Position numbers and translations under genes: made by a program
Part shown: positions 1 through 5,615 of the stretch, in pieces
How positions within the stretch are numbered: the stretch's first letter is position 1
Layout of the letters: every line of letters begins with the position of its first letter
Assembly (NCBI GenBank): GCA_049421025.1
Contig: JBMSMG010000089.1
Location: forward strand, 1-6,074
Direction: 5' to 3'
DNA: 6,074 nt
From: RGUW01 sp049421025
GTDB taxonomy: Bacteria > Cyanobacteriota > Cyanobacteriia > PCC-6307 > Cyanobiaceae
Notes under the pieces: model-generated
What the model saw: the letters and a program-made list of their open reading frames with translations, nothing else
Database searches by the model: none
Told to the model about the DNA's origin: nothing

Positions 1-431
1 GCCTTGTAGCCGGCGATGTTGGCCTGCGAGGAGAGCACGTCCATGCTCTGGGCGCGGCTAATGCGCGGCAGCAGCTCCATGGCCACCGCCGAGACCCCTC
101 GCTCAGCCAGCAGCGACAGCCGCTGCGTTGCGTCGTAGGGCTCCAGCAGGCCGACAAGCAGGGCACCCGGCTTGAGCTGGGCGAGCTGCTCAAGGGGCGG
201 CGGGGCTACCACCAGCACCACATCGGCCCCAGACCACGGCAGCGCATCTGGCGAGACGATCTCGGCGCCGGCGGCGGCATAAAGCGCATCGTCAAAGCCA
301 GCAGCAACACCTGCCCCGCTTTCGAGTTGAACCCGCAAGCCAGCGGCTACGTAGGTCTTGACCGTGTCGGGGGTGGCCGCCACGCGGCGTTCAGCGGAAC
401 GCTGCTCACGCGGCACCAACAGGTTCAACAT
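1..431 (-). CDS. pntA: NAD(P) transhydrogenase alpha subunit, N-terminal part (partial)
   Basis: The 143 visible codons start at ATG 431 and run off the left edge, so the C-terminus is missing. The start reads MLNLLVPRE, followed by RRVAATPDTV, a GAG..AGF segment near residues 39-45 and, close to the edge, RAQSMDVLSSQANIAGYK. These are signatures of the alanine dehydrogenase/PntA N-terminal fold that binds NAD(H). The family couples hydride transfer between NADH and NADP+ to proton flow across a membrane, together with a membrane subunit and PntB. In cyanobacteria the alpha subunit is usually split into two genes, and partners would be expected to the left, outside the window. The start is well supported: AGGAGG at 444-439 lies 7 nt upstream. 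The leader contains repeated complementary octamers described separately. The identification is secure; whether the alpha chain is split cannot be seen. Confidence 0.93.
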   Translation of the reverse strand, partial: MLNLLVPREQRSAERRVAATPDTVKTYVAAGLRVQLESGAGVAAGFDDALYAAAGAEIVSPDALPWSGADVVLVVAPPPLEQLAQLKPGALLVGLLEPYDATQRLSLLAERGVSAVAMELLPRISRAQSMDVLSSQANIAGYK

Positions 432-503
432 GCCGTCACCTCCTGAGCTCGCGCGGCGAAGGCGGGCTCGTCATGCCGTCCATTAGGCGACGGGAGACGG
501 CAT
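430..503 (-). promoter_or_regulatory. pntA leader with alternative complementary octamers
   Basis: Read on the minus strand, ATGCCGTC (503-496) is followed by its exact complement GACGGCAT at 480-473 and again at 437-430. The first pairing gives a hairpin of 8 bp plus one G:U pair with a loop of about 13 nt. The second would pair with bases that include the first two bases of the pntA start codon, just downstream of the Shine-Dalgarno. The two pairings are mutually exclusive. A translational switch is inference; chance or a small duplication (GACGGCATG occurs twice, 43 nt apart) is also possible. Confidence 0.4.
439..444 (-). promoter_or_regulatory. Strong Shine-Dalgarno of pntA
   Basis: AGGAGG on the minus strand, 7 nt before ATG 431. 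It is the only full-consensus Shine-Dalgarno I found before a gene in this window, and it fixes the pntA start. The same bases would form the last two codons of a possible 12-codon upstream ORF. Confidence 0.85.
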
Positions 504-555
504 TGGGCAATCGTTTTGATGCGATTGTGCGCACACCCCGACCGTTAGCCGGTGT

Positions 556-747
556 TCAAAACAGGGGCAGCAGCTCCTGCTCAAGGCACGCAGCCTGGGG
601 CCAGGCGCCCTGATGACGCAACAAGCGAGCCCGCAAAATCATCGGGTCGATGTCGCATTCGAGCTGCCAGCAGTCCTCAAGACGCTGACGGCGCTGCGCC
701 GGGGTCAAGCGCAACGGACGTGGGTCACTGGCTTCGGGAACGTCCAT
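556..747 (-). CDS. Small hypothetical protein (63 aa)
   Basis: I do not recognise this family. The frame encodes 63 residues from ATG 747 to TGA 556. An in-frame TAA lies eight codons upstream of the ATG with no other start between, so the start is forced. The protein looks helical and charged: a Pro-rich N-terminus, then LTPAQRRQRLEDCWQLECD (residues 14-32), then an Arg/Leu-rich helix (ILRARLLRHQ) and an acidic, leucine-rich end (LEQELLPLF). It has two central cysteines (26 and 31) and a third at 54, but no clear metal motif. No signal peptide or membrane segment is visible. There is no good Shine-Dalgarno. It lies on the same strand as pntA, 124 nt upstream, so co-transcription is possible. 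It is divergent from the helicase. Support as a real gene comes from plausible composition and from filling the gap between two real genes. Confidence 0.55.
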   Translation of the reverse strand: MDVPEASDPRPLRLTPAQRRQRLEDCWQLECDIDPMILRARLLRHQGAWPQAACLEQELLPLF

Positions 748-810
748 GGCCTGTGCCGTGATGGCCCGAAGTTAGGAACGCTCAGCGCTGTGCCCATAGG
801 CCAGAACACC

Positions 811-817
811 TAATAAT
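811..817 (+). promoter_or_regulatory. Candidate -10 element of the helicase gene
   Basis: TAATAAT lies 6 nt before ATG 824 and resembles a sigma-70 -10 box. Normal spacing would put the transcription start at about 823-824, on the start codon itself. No convincing -35 box is visible at 16-18 bp upstream. The assignment is inference. Confidence 0.35.
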
Positions 818-823
818 GCGGCG

Positions 824-2251
824 ATGGCATGTTCCTTTGCGCTGGGCCAACGGCCCGCGGTTCAACCGCGGCAGTGGCAAAGCCGCCTGATGCAGCTGCT
901 GCGGGCCCGTCTGGCGCAGCCGGATCCGCAGGGGCACGACGTGTTGATCCATGCCGGGCCGGGCGCGGGCAAGACCCTGGGCGCCCTGTTGGGCGTCGAG
1001 CAACTGCTGCGCGACGGCCGGCTGCAGCGCTTTGTGGTGTTTTGCCACCGCACCGCCATCGCCAGCCAATGGCAGCGCGCTGCAGCCAGGCTGGGGCTTG
1101 ATCTGAGTCCCTGGGGGGAGCAGCCTGCCGCCACCGGCGTACTGGTGAGCTACCAGGCAGCCGCCCTACACCGCGAGCGCTGGCTGGCCGAGCTGCAGGG
1201 CTGGGGCGAGAGGCCTTGGCTGGCGATCGCCGATGAGGTGCATCACCTGGGCGTCGATCCCGATGAACCCGAAGCCGCCGCCTGGGGCCATGCCTTCAGC
1301 AGCCTCAGCAGCGGTGCTGTGTTGCGCCTGGGGCTCACCGGCACGCCGTTTCGCGCTGATCAGCTCGCCTTTTGCGCCGCGCGCCAGGTGCAGCAGCGCG
1401 AAGGCGATGAGCTGGTCTGGCGCATCGTGCCCGATCTGTGCGTCGAGCCACGCCAACTGATCAGCGCCGGCGATGTGCGGCCACTGGAATTCAGATTCCA
1501 GGACGGGTGGGTCGATCATGCCCGTCAAGACGATGGCGACGGCGAGGGTGAACGCTCCTGCCTGTCGGCCGAAAGCCGCGAAACCTGGCGCGCCCGCAAC
1601 CTGCGCCGTGCGATTCGCCTGGCCGATGGCAGCAGCATTGCCCAGCGGGTGCTGCTGCAGGCGCGCGACCGACTGGAAACGGTGCGCCAGCAACACAACG
1701 ATGCCGGCGGCCTGGTCATCGCCCGCGACATCGCCCATGCGCGCCAGGTGGCGGCCCTGCTCAATGAGCAGGGCGATCGGGCGGTGCTGGTGCATTCGCT
1801 CGATCCCGAGGCCGAGGCCAACCTGGCGGCCTTTCAGCGGGGCGTGGGCGACTGGCTGGTGAGCATCGACATGTGCTCCGAAGGCTTTGATGCCCCGCGC
1901 CTGCGGGTGGTGGCCTATCTGAGCACCGTGGTGACCCGCAGCCGCTTTGTGCAGGCGATCACGCGGGCGGTGCGGCTCGATGGTGGACGCGAACGTCATG
2001 AGGCGATTCCGCGGGATCCTTCGTACGTGTTTGCCCCAGCTGACCCCCTGCTGATGAGCTACGCCCGCAGCTGGTCGCTCAGCGAGCCCTACCTGCTGCG
2101 GGGGCGGCCACAGGCCAGCGAACCCTCAGCGGGTAGCAGCGGCTGGAGCGCCTCGCGCCCTCCGGCAGCCATCGCTGATGGCGCTGGCTCGGTGATCGCC
2201 ATGAGCGGCCCGCAACTGCCTGGGTTTTTGCAGCAGAAGCGACCTGCCTAA
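824..2251 (+). CDS. DEAD/DEAH-type superfamily II helicase
   Basis: A 475-aa protein with a complete set of SF2 helicase motifs: Walker A GPGAGKT (45-51), an Ia-like segment FCHRTAIASQW (73-83), Walker B as DEVH (137-140), motif III region LTGTPFR (171-177), a motif IV-like strand LVIARDIAHA (297-306), motif V SEGFDAPRL (352-360) and motif VI QAITRAVR (377-384). This pattern is closest to the SSL2/type III restriction-like helicases, which use ATP to translocate on or unwind nucleic acid. An acidic linker (DDGDGEGE, about 236-243) lies between the two RecA-like lobes. The C-terminal 60 residues after 420 are low-complexity and probably disordered. No nuclease, methylase or specificity domain is present, and no restriction partner lies nearby. 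ATG 824 is the only start: an in-frame TAG at 797-799 precedes it, with no ATG, GTG or TTG between. There is no Shine-Dalgarno. The substrate and cellular role are not known from sequence. Confidence 0.9.
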   Translation: MACSFALGQRPAVQPRQWQSRLMQLLRARLAQPDPQGHDVLIHAGPGAGKTLGALLGVEQLLRDGRLQRFVVFCHRTAIASQWQRAAARLGLDLSPWGEQPAATGVLVSYQAAALHRERWLAELQGWGERPWLAIADEVHHLGVDPDEPEAAAWGHAFSSLSSGAVLRLGLTGTPFRADQLAFCAARQVQQREGDELVWRIVPDLCVEPRQLISAGDVRPLEFRFQDGWVDHARQDDGDGEGERSCLSAESRETWRARNLRRAIRLADGSSIAQRVLLQARDRLETVRQQHNDAGGLVIARDIAHARQVAALLNEQGDRAVLVHSLDPEAEANLAAFQRGVGDWLVSIDMCSEGFDAPRLRVVAYLSTVVTRSRFVQAITRAVRLDGGRERHEAIPRDPSYVFAPADPLLMSYARSWSLSEPYLLRGRPQASEPSAGSSGWSASRPPAAIADGAGSVIAMSGPQLPGFLQQKRPA

Positions 2252-2270
2252 GGCGGCAATCTGCGACGTT

Positions 2271-2284
2271 GTGTCAATCGACAC
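2271..2284. repeat. Inverted repeat between helicase and 81-aa gene
   Basis: GTGTC-AATC-GACAC, a 5-bp perfect stem with a 4-nt loop, 20 bp after the helicase stop. No T-tract follows, so it is not a standard intrinsic terminator. It could be a weak hairpin or a protein-binding dyad upstream of the next gene. Confidence 0.4.
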
Positions 2285-2338
2285 CCCCAATTGGCCCACG
2301 ACCCGCCAACCTGTTGCAACCACCAGGGGACGGTGACC

Positions 2339-2584
2339 ATGGATGCAGCAACCGAACGCCGCTTAACGGTCGCGGTGAGCTGGGCCCTGGCCCGCCGCGC
2401 CACCCTCGATGCTCTGGAGCACTACGAGGAGAGCTACGCGCTCAACGAAGAATTTCGCGAATGGCTCCTGTGCCTGGAGGAGCACCCCGATCTGCTGGCT
2501 GCCAGCGTGCTGATGGTGCCCAGAAACCTGGCTGACCTGCTCAGCAGCAAGCGTTCAGAAAGCGGCGGCATCCTCGAAAGCTGA
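2339..2584 (+). CDS. Small hypothetical protein (81 aa)
   Basis: I do not recognise this protein. ATG 2339 is preferred because AGGGGA lies 8 nt upstream (2325-2330) and the first codons give a sensible helix (MDAATERRLTVAVSWALARR). A longer TTG start at 2291 would only add a Cys/Pro-rich stretch. The protein is predicted to be mostly helical and acidic in the middle: an amphipathic helix (6-20), an acidic aromatic segment (ALEHYEESYALNEEFREWL, 25-43), EEHPDL (47-52), then a hydrophobic helix (53-68) and a polar tail. No metal motif, signal peptide or DNA-binding motif is visible. It follows the helicase on the same strand after 87 nt and precedes trxB by 179 nt. Its own ribosome site suggests a genuine gene. 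Nothing links it to a pathway. Confidence 0.7.
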   Translation: MDAATERRLTVAVSWALARRATLDALEHYEESYALNEEFREWLLCLEEHPDLLAASVLMVPRNLADLLSSKRSESGGILES

Positions 2585-2632
2585 GTCGAGATTGCGGCAG
2601 AACTGGCGGCGCGAAACCTCCGCGTAACGCAT

Positions 2633-2650
2633 CAAATCTAAAGCAAATCT
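2633..2650. repeat. 11-bp phased direct repeat upstream of trxB
   Basis: CAAATCT occurs at 2633-2639 and again at 2644-2650, giving an 11-bp period, about one helical turn. Tandem half-sites with this spacing are typical of OmpR/PhoB-family response regulators. The sequence does not match the cyanobacterial Pho box or the HLR1/RpaB consensus. It lies about 115 bp upstream of the trxB start. Regulatory function is inference. Confidence 0.35.
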
Positions 2651-2726
2651 GAAGACCTCAGCGCGCAATCGGCCCGAGGTTGCTGCCGGCTTCATCAAAC
2701 GTGACCTGGCGAGGCCGCCGATCCCC

Positions 2727-2732
2727 TAGGCT
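2727..2732 (+). promoter_or_regulatory. Candidate -10 box of trxB
   Basis: TAGGCT at 2727-2732 fits the TAnnnT pattern of cyanobacterial -10 elements and would give a transcription start near 2739 and a leader of about 25 nt before ATG 2764. A -35 match is poor (TGACCT at 2702-2707, 19-bp spacer). If real, it excludes translation from the upstream in-frame TTG at 2680. Confidence 0.3.
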
Positions 2733-2763
2733 TAACTCGAAGTCATTCCGCATTAGCAGCGCC

Positions 2764-4143
2764 ATGGCCGCCGGACAACAGCCGCTTGAAAACCTTGTGA
2801 TCGTTGGCTCTGGGCCTGCGGGTTACACCGCTGCGATCTACGCAGCCCGGGCAAACCTCAACCCGCTGTTGATTACTGGCTTTCAAGATGGGGGCATACC
2901 CGGTGGTCAGCTGATGACCACCACCCACGTCGAGAACTTTCCTGGGTTCCCTGACGGCATTTTGGGGCCCGATCTGATGGATCGCATGAAAGCCCAGGCC
3001 CTGCGCTGGGGCACCCGGCTGGTGGAGGCCGACGCCGAAGCGATCGACCTGTCGCAGCGGCCGTATCGCATCACGGCCGAAGGCCAAGTGTTCGAAACCC
3101 AGGCCGTGATTTTGGCCACCGGTGCCAGTGCCAACCGGCTGGGCCTGCCCAGCGAAGAGCGCTTCTGGAGCAAGGGCATCAGCGCCTGTGCCATTTGCGA
3201 TGGGGCGACCCCCCAGTTCCGCGGCGAAGCCGTGGCTGTTGTTGGCGGCGGCGACTCGGCATGTGAAGAGGCGGTCTATCTGACCAAGTACGGCAGCCAT
3301 GTGCACCTGATCGTGCGGACCGACAAACTGCGCGCCAGCGCTGCGATGGCCGATCGGGTGCTGGCCAACCCCAACATCACGGTGCACTGGAGCCGCCAGG
3401 TGGCCGATGCCCAGGGCAGCGACTGGCTCGAAGCCATTGAGCTGCGTGACACCACCACCGGTGCGACCCAGCAGCTGCCGGTCAAAGGTCTGTTTTATGC
3501 GATCGGCCACACCCCCAACACCCGCCTGGTGAGCGGCCAACTGGAACTTGACGCCAAGGGCTATCTGGTGACCCAGCCCGGCCGCCCCGAAACCAGCAAA
3601 GAGGGCGTTTACGCGGCCGGCGATGTCGCCGATGCCGAATGGCGTCAAGGCATCACCGCTGCCGGCAGCGGCTGCCAAGCTGCCCTGGCAGCCGAGCGCT
3701 GGCTCAGCCACCACAACCTGGCTGTCACCGTGAGCCGCGAGCAGGTCGAGCCCCAAGCAGTGGGTGAGCCGGTGCGCACTGCCGTCAGCGATGAGGCCAA
3801 CTACGACGCCAATGCCCTCTGGCAGAAAGGCAGCTTCGCCCTGCGCAAGCTCTACCACGACAGCACAAAGCCCCTGCTGGTCGTCTACACCTCACCCACC
3901 TGCGGGCCGTGCCACGTGCTCAAACCCCAGCTCAAGCGGGTGCTCGATGAACTGGCGGGCCGTGCCCAGGGGGTTGAGATCGACATTGAGGCCGATCAAG
4001 AGATCGCCGTGCAGGCCGGCGTCACCGGCACCCCAACAGTGCAGCTCTTTTTCAACAAAGAGCTCAAGCAAACCTTTCGCGGCGTCAAGCAACGCAGCGA
4101 GTTCAAGGCAGCGATCGAAGCACTGCTCGGGGTTCCCGCCTAA
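2764..4143 (+). CDS. trxB: NADPH-thioredoxin reductase with C-terminal thioredoxin domain (NTRC type)
   Basis: A 459-aa fusion. Residues 1 to about 320 are a low-molecular-weight thioredoxin reductase: FAD-binding GSGPAG (15-20), redox centre CAIC followed by DG (142-147), NADPH-binding GGGDSA (161-166), and FAD-site GVYAAGDVAD (281-290). After a linker of about 40 residues comes a thioredoxin domain with CGPC (380-383) and the cis-proline GTP (422-424). Electrons pass from NADPH through FAD to the CxxC and then to the attached thioredoxin. In plants and cyanobacteria such NTRC proteins are known to reduce 2-Cys peroxiredoxins and link NADPH to thiol control in the cytosol or stroma. All redox cysteines are intact. 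In the NADPH 2'-phosphate site the usual Arg-Arg pair appears as VRTD, so the second Arg is Thr, while the later LRAS Arg is kept. ATG 2764 is chosen over the in-frame TTG 2680 because the Rossmann strand follows at the usual distance. The Shine-Dalgarno is weak. It is monocistronic and convergent with infA. Confidence 0.96.
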   Translation: MAAGQQPLENLVIVGSGPAGYTAAIYAARANLNPLLITGFQDGGIPGGQLMTTTHVENFPGFPDGILGPDLMDRMKAQALRWGTRLVEADAEAIDLSQRPYRITAEGQVFETQAVILATGASANRLGLPSEERFWSKGISACAICDGATPQFRGEAVAVVGGGDSACEEAVYLTKYGSHVHLIVRTDKLRASAAMADRVLANPNITVHWSRQVADAQGSDWLEAIELRDTTTGATQQLPVKGLFYAIGHTPNTRLVSGQLELDAKGYLVTQPGRPETSKEGVYAAGDVADAEWRQGITAAGSGCQAALAAERWLSHHNLAVTVSREQVEPQAVGEPVRTAVSDEANYDANALWQKGSFALRKLYHDSTKPLLVVYTSPTCGPCHVLKPQLKRVLDELAGRAQGVEIDIEADQEIAVQAGVTGTPTVQLFFNKELKQTFRGVKQRSEFKAAIEALLGVPA

Positions 4144-4149
4144 AGCCCT

Positions 4150-4168
4150 GCAGGTCCAATGGGCCTGC
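4150..4168. terminator. Hairpin between convergent trxB and infA
   Basis: GCAGGTCC-AAT-GGGCCTGC forms an 8-bp stem with one G:U pair in the plus-strand RNA, 6 nt after the trxB stop and inside the 39-bp gap between the two convergent genes. The minus-strand RNA forms the same stem with one C/A mismatch. No U-tract follows on the plus strand and only a short one (CTTT) on the minus strand. It may limit read-through or protect 3' ends in both directions, but it is not a canonical intrinsic terminator. Confidence 0.45.
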
Positions 4169-4182
4169 CAGCGCGAGCCCTC

Positions 4183-4452
4183 TCAACGACGCCGCGGACC
4201 ACCGGGGCGGTTGCCGCCGGGCTTCGGCCCTGCGGCACCGACGTTGCGCTCGCGGTAGGTGATGCGCCCGCGGGTCAGGTCGTAGGGGCTGATCTCAACC
4301 AGCACCTTGTCGCCCGCCAGCAGTTTGATGCGGAACTTGGTGAGCTTGCCGGCAGCGCGGCACAGGCACTGGTGACCTGCCGGCTGCTCGAGGGTCACCA
4401 GGTAAAAACCGTTGCCCTGTTCCTTTTCAATCACGCCGGAGGTTTCGATCAT
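4183..4452 (-). CDS. infA: Translation initiation factor IF-1
   Basis: An 89-aa protein whose first 70 residues are the S1/OB fold of IF-1: GVIEKEQGNGFYLVTLEQ (6-23), CLCRAAGKLTKFRIKLLAGDKVLVE (29-53) and SPYDLTRGRITYRERN (55-70). IF-1 binds the A site of the 30S subunit during initiation. Compared with the usual 72-aa form it lacks the first several residues (it starts at MIETSG) and adds a 19-residue Gly/Pro/Arg tail ending GGPRRR. No in-frame ATG, GTG or TTG is found just upstream, so the short N-terminus is real. AAGGAT lies too far upstream (about 15 nt) to be a good Shine-Dalgarno. The gene stands alone, away from the ribosomal protein genes with which infA is often linked, divergent from rluE and convergent with trxB. 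Confidence 0.95.
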   Translation of the reverse strand: MIETSGVIEKEQGNGFYLVTLEQPAGHQCLCRAAGKLTKFRIKLLAGDKVLVEISPYDLTRGRITYRERNVGAAGPKPGGNRPGGPRRR

Positions 4453-4508
4453 GCGGCTGGGTGTCTGATCCTTGCGACATCGAAGATTCAGCTTAAAGGC
4501 CCGTCCCC

Positions 4509-5213
4509 GTGACCACGCTGCTGTTCCACAAACCGTATGGCGTGTTGAGCCAGTTCACCCCTGAACCTGGGAGCGCCTGGGGGGCTTTGGCCGAGCACAT
4601 TGATGTGCCAGGGGTGTATGCCGCCGGGCGGCTCGATGCCGACAGCGAGGGGCTGCTGCTGCTCACCAGCAACGGCCGCCTGCAGCAACAGCTGTGCGAC
4701 CCGGCATTTGGACACTGGCGTCGCTACTGGGTGCAGGTCGAAGGTGATGCAAAAGCCCAGCCCCAGGCGCTTGAGGCCCTGCGCAGCGGTGTTGTGATCC
4801 AACAGCGCCGCACGCTGCCGGCACGGGCCCGCCTACTGGAGAGCGGCGAGAGCGAAGCAGCAGGCATTGGCCCGCGGCAACCGCCCATTCGAGAGCGCCG
4901 GGCGATTCCAACCAGCTGGATCGAGCTCGAGCTCTGCGAAGGTCGCAACCGCCAGGTGCGCCGCATGAGCGCGGCGGTGGGCCTGCCAACGCTGCGCCTG
5001 ATACGCGTGGCGATCGATCTGATGGATGGGGGGCCGCCATTGGGCCTTCAGGGCCTAGCGCCTGGCCAATGGCGCCTCGTCAACGCCACCGAAGCCGAGC
5101 GCCTGGGCCAGCTGCTGCAGCGGCCCAAACGCCAATCGCCGCCAGGTCATTCACCAGGGCGAGGCGGCCGGGCCGGCGGCGGAAAGTCAGGCCAAGGGCT
5201 TGGCGGTGGGTAA
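4509..5213 (+). CDS. rluE: RsuA/RluE-family 23S rRNA pseudouridine synthase
   Basis: A 234-aa protein without an N-terminal S4 domain, beginning almost directly with the catalytic fold (LLFHKPYGVLSQFT, 4-17). GVYAAGRLDADSEGLLLLT (35-53) contains the catalytic aspartate D43. Later family blocks are YWVQVEG (73-79) and EGRNRQVRRM (144-153), followed by LRLIRVAI. The lack of S4 and the QFT and GVYAAGRLD wording resemble E. coli RluE, which converts a uridine near the peptidyl transferase centre (U2457) to pseudouridine; the exact target here is inferred. GTG 4509 is the first possible start, since an in-frame TAA lies at 4494-4496; AAAGG at 4495-4499 could serve as ribosome site. Residues after about 205 form a Pro/Gly/Arg-rich tail not expected in the family. 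The last 27 bp overlap the 3' end of the opposing zinc-finger gene. Confidence 0.9.
   Translation: MTTLLFHKPYGVLSQFTPEPGSAWGALAEHIDVPGVYAAGRLDADSEGLLLLTSNGRLQQQLCDPAFGHWRRYWVQVEGDAKAQPQALEALRSGVVIQQRRTLPARARLLESGESEAAGIGPRQPPIRERRAIPTSWIELELCEGRNRQVRRMSAAVGLPTLRLIRVAIDLMDGGPPLGLQGLAPGQWRLVNATEAERLGQLLQRPKRQSPPGHSPGRGGRAGGGKSGQGLGGG
5187..5213. other. Tail-to-tail overlap of rluE and the zinc-finger gene
   Basis: The last eight sense codons plus the stop of rluE (plus strand) are also the last eight sense codons plus the stop of the 102-aa minus-strand gene. Both C-termini here are low-complexity (Gly-rich and Ala/Pro/Lys-rich), consistent with one or both frames having extended into the other. 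No terminator hairpin separates them. Confidence 0.8.
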
Positions 5214-5495
5214 GGCGGCTTGGCGCTCAGGGTTGAAAGCAGCACGGTTGAGTTCACGCTCCAGAGCGTTCACACGCATCGCCCGCAGGCAAAACTTGCA
5301 GCCACCGGTGGTCTGCAGATGCTTTTCCGGTGTGATGCTGATTGGCTTGACCGGATGCTCCTTGCAGCGAATCTTGATTGGCGTCTTGAAGCTTTTGTAG
5401 ACGATCTCGCTGTAGTCATAGAGATCACCAAAGCGTGCCTGGGCACGCTGCAGGAAGAGCTCTTGGCTGATCGGGCTACCCATAGCCCGCGACAT
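5187..5495 (-). CDS. Small treble-clef zinc-finger-like protein (DUF723-like)
   Basis: A 102-aa protein. The segment RAQARFGDLYDYSEIVYKSF (17-36) is followed by KIRCKEH (41-47), then HLQTTGGCKFC (59-69). This order, an [RK]xxFGDxYDYS start then CxxH and CxxC, matches the small zinc-binding module seen beside homing-endonuclease and other DNA-binding domains (DUF723-like, from memory of the family). Probable zinc ligands are C44, H47, C66 and C69. No catalytic nuclease motif is present, so a stand-alone nucleic-acid-binding role is inferred. The C-terminal 30 residues are basic then Ala/Pro-rich. The start is uncertain: ATG 5495 gives 102 aa, ATG 5483 gives 98 aa. Neither has a Shine-Dalgarno, and GATAAT (5499-5494) could be a -10 box favouring the shorter one. 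The 3' end overlaps rluE by 27 bp. Confidence 0.8.
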   Translation of the reverse strand: MSRAMGSPISQELFLQRAQARFGDLYDYSEIVYKSFKTPIKIRCKEHPVKPISITPEKHLQTTGGCKFCLRAMRVNALERELNRAAFNPERQAALPTAKPLA

Positions 5496-5615
5496 TATCG
5501 AGATTCGCTCTCAACCCCAACTGTGATTCAAAAAGCGTTGTGAACCGTGCTGCAGCGAGCGGCCGGAGCAGCAAGCACTGGCAGCCGGCACCAACGGCCG
5601 ATCGCCCCCACGCGC
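5496..5615. other. Gap between 71-aa gene and zinc-finger gene
   Basis: 120 bp between two minus-strand genes. I see no ORF with coding character, no tRNA and no strong terminator. On the minus strand there is CGCTTTTTGAATC around 5535, a T5 run without a convincing stem before it, and a small GAGA...TCTC stem at 5500-5512. It may hold the promoter of the zinc-finger gene. Confidence 0.3.

Noticed and set aside
1223..1230. HIP1 octamer GCGATCGC as a regulatory site
   Set aside because: HIP1 is a dispersed cyanobacterial repeat of general occurrence. This single copy lies inside the helicase coding sequence and is useful only as a taxonomic hint.
1166..1999. 277-aa open frame on the minus strand
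   Set aside because: It is wholly antisense to the helicase, which has every expected motif. The translation is His/Gln/Gly/Ala-rich with no domain, as is usual for shadows in GC-rich genes.
2680..2763. 28-codon N-terminal extension of trxB from TTG 2680
   Set aside because: It is Ser/Arg-rich without similarity to reductases and contains the likely -10 box. ATG 2764 places the FAD motif at the normal distance from the N-terminus.
2743..3858. 371-aa open frame on the minus strand
   Set aside because: Antisense to the unmistakable trxB coding sequence, with no recognisable motif.
4159..4512. 117-aa open frame on the plus strand
   Set aside because: Antisense to infA, which is a clear IF-1.
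5200..5543. Plus-strand open frames of 66 and 107 aa
   Set aside because: They lie opposite the zinc-finger gene and show no motif of their own.
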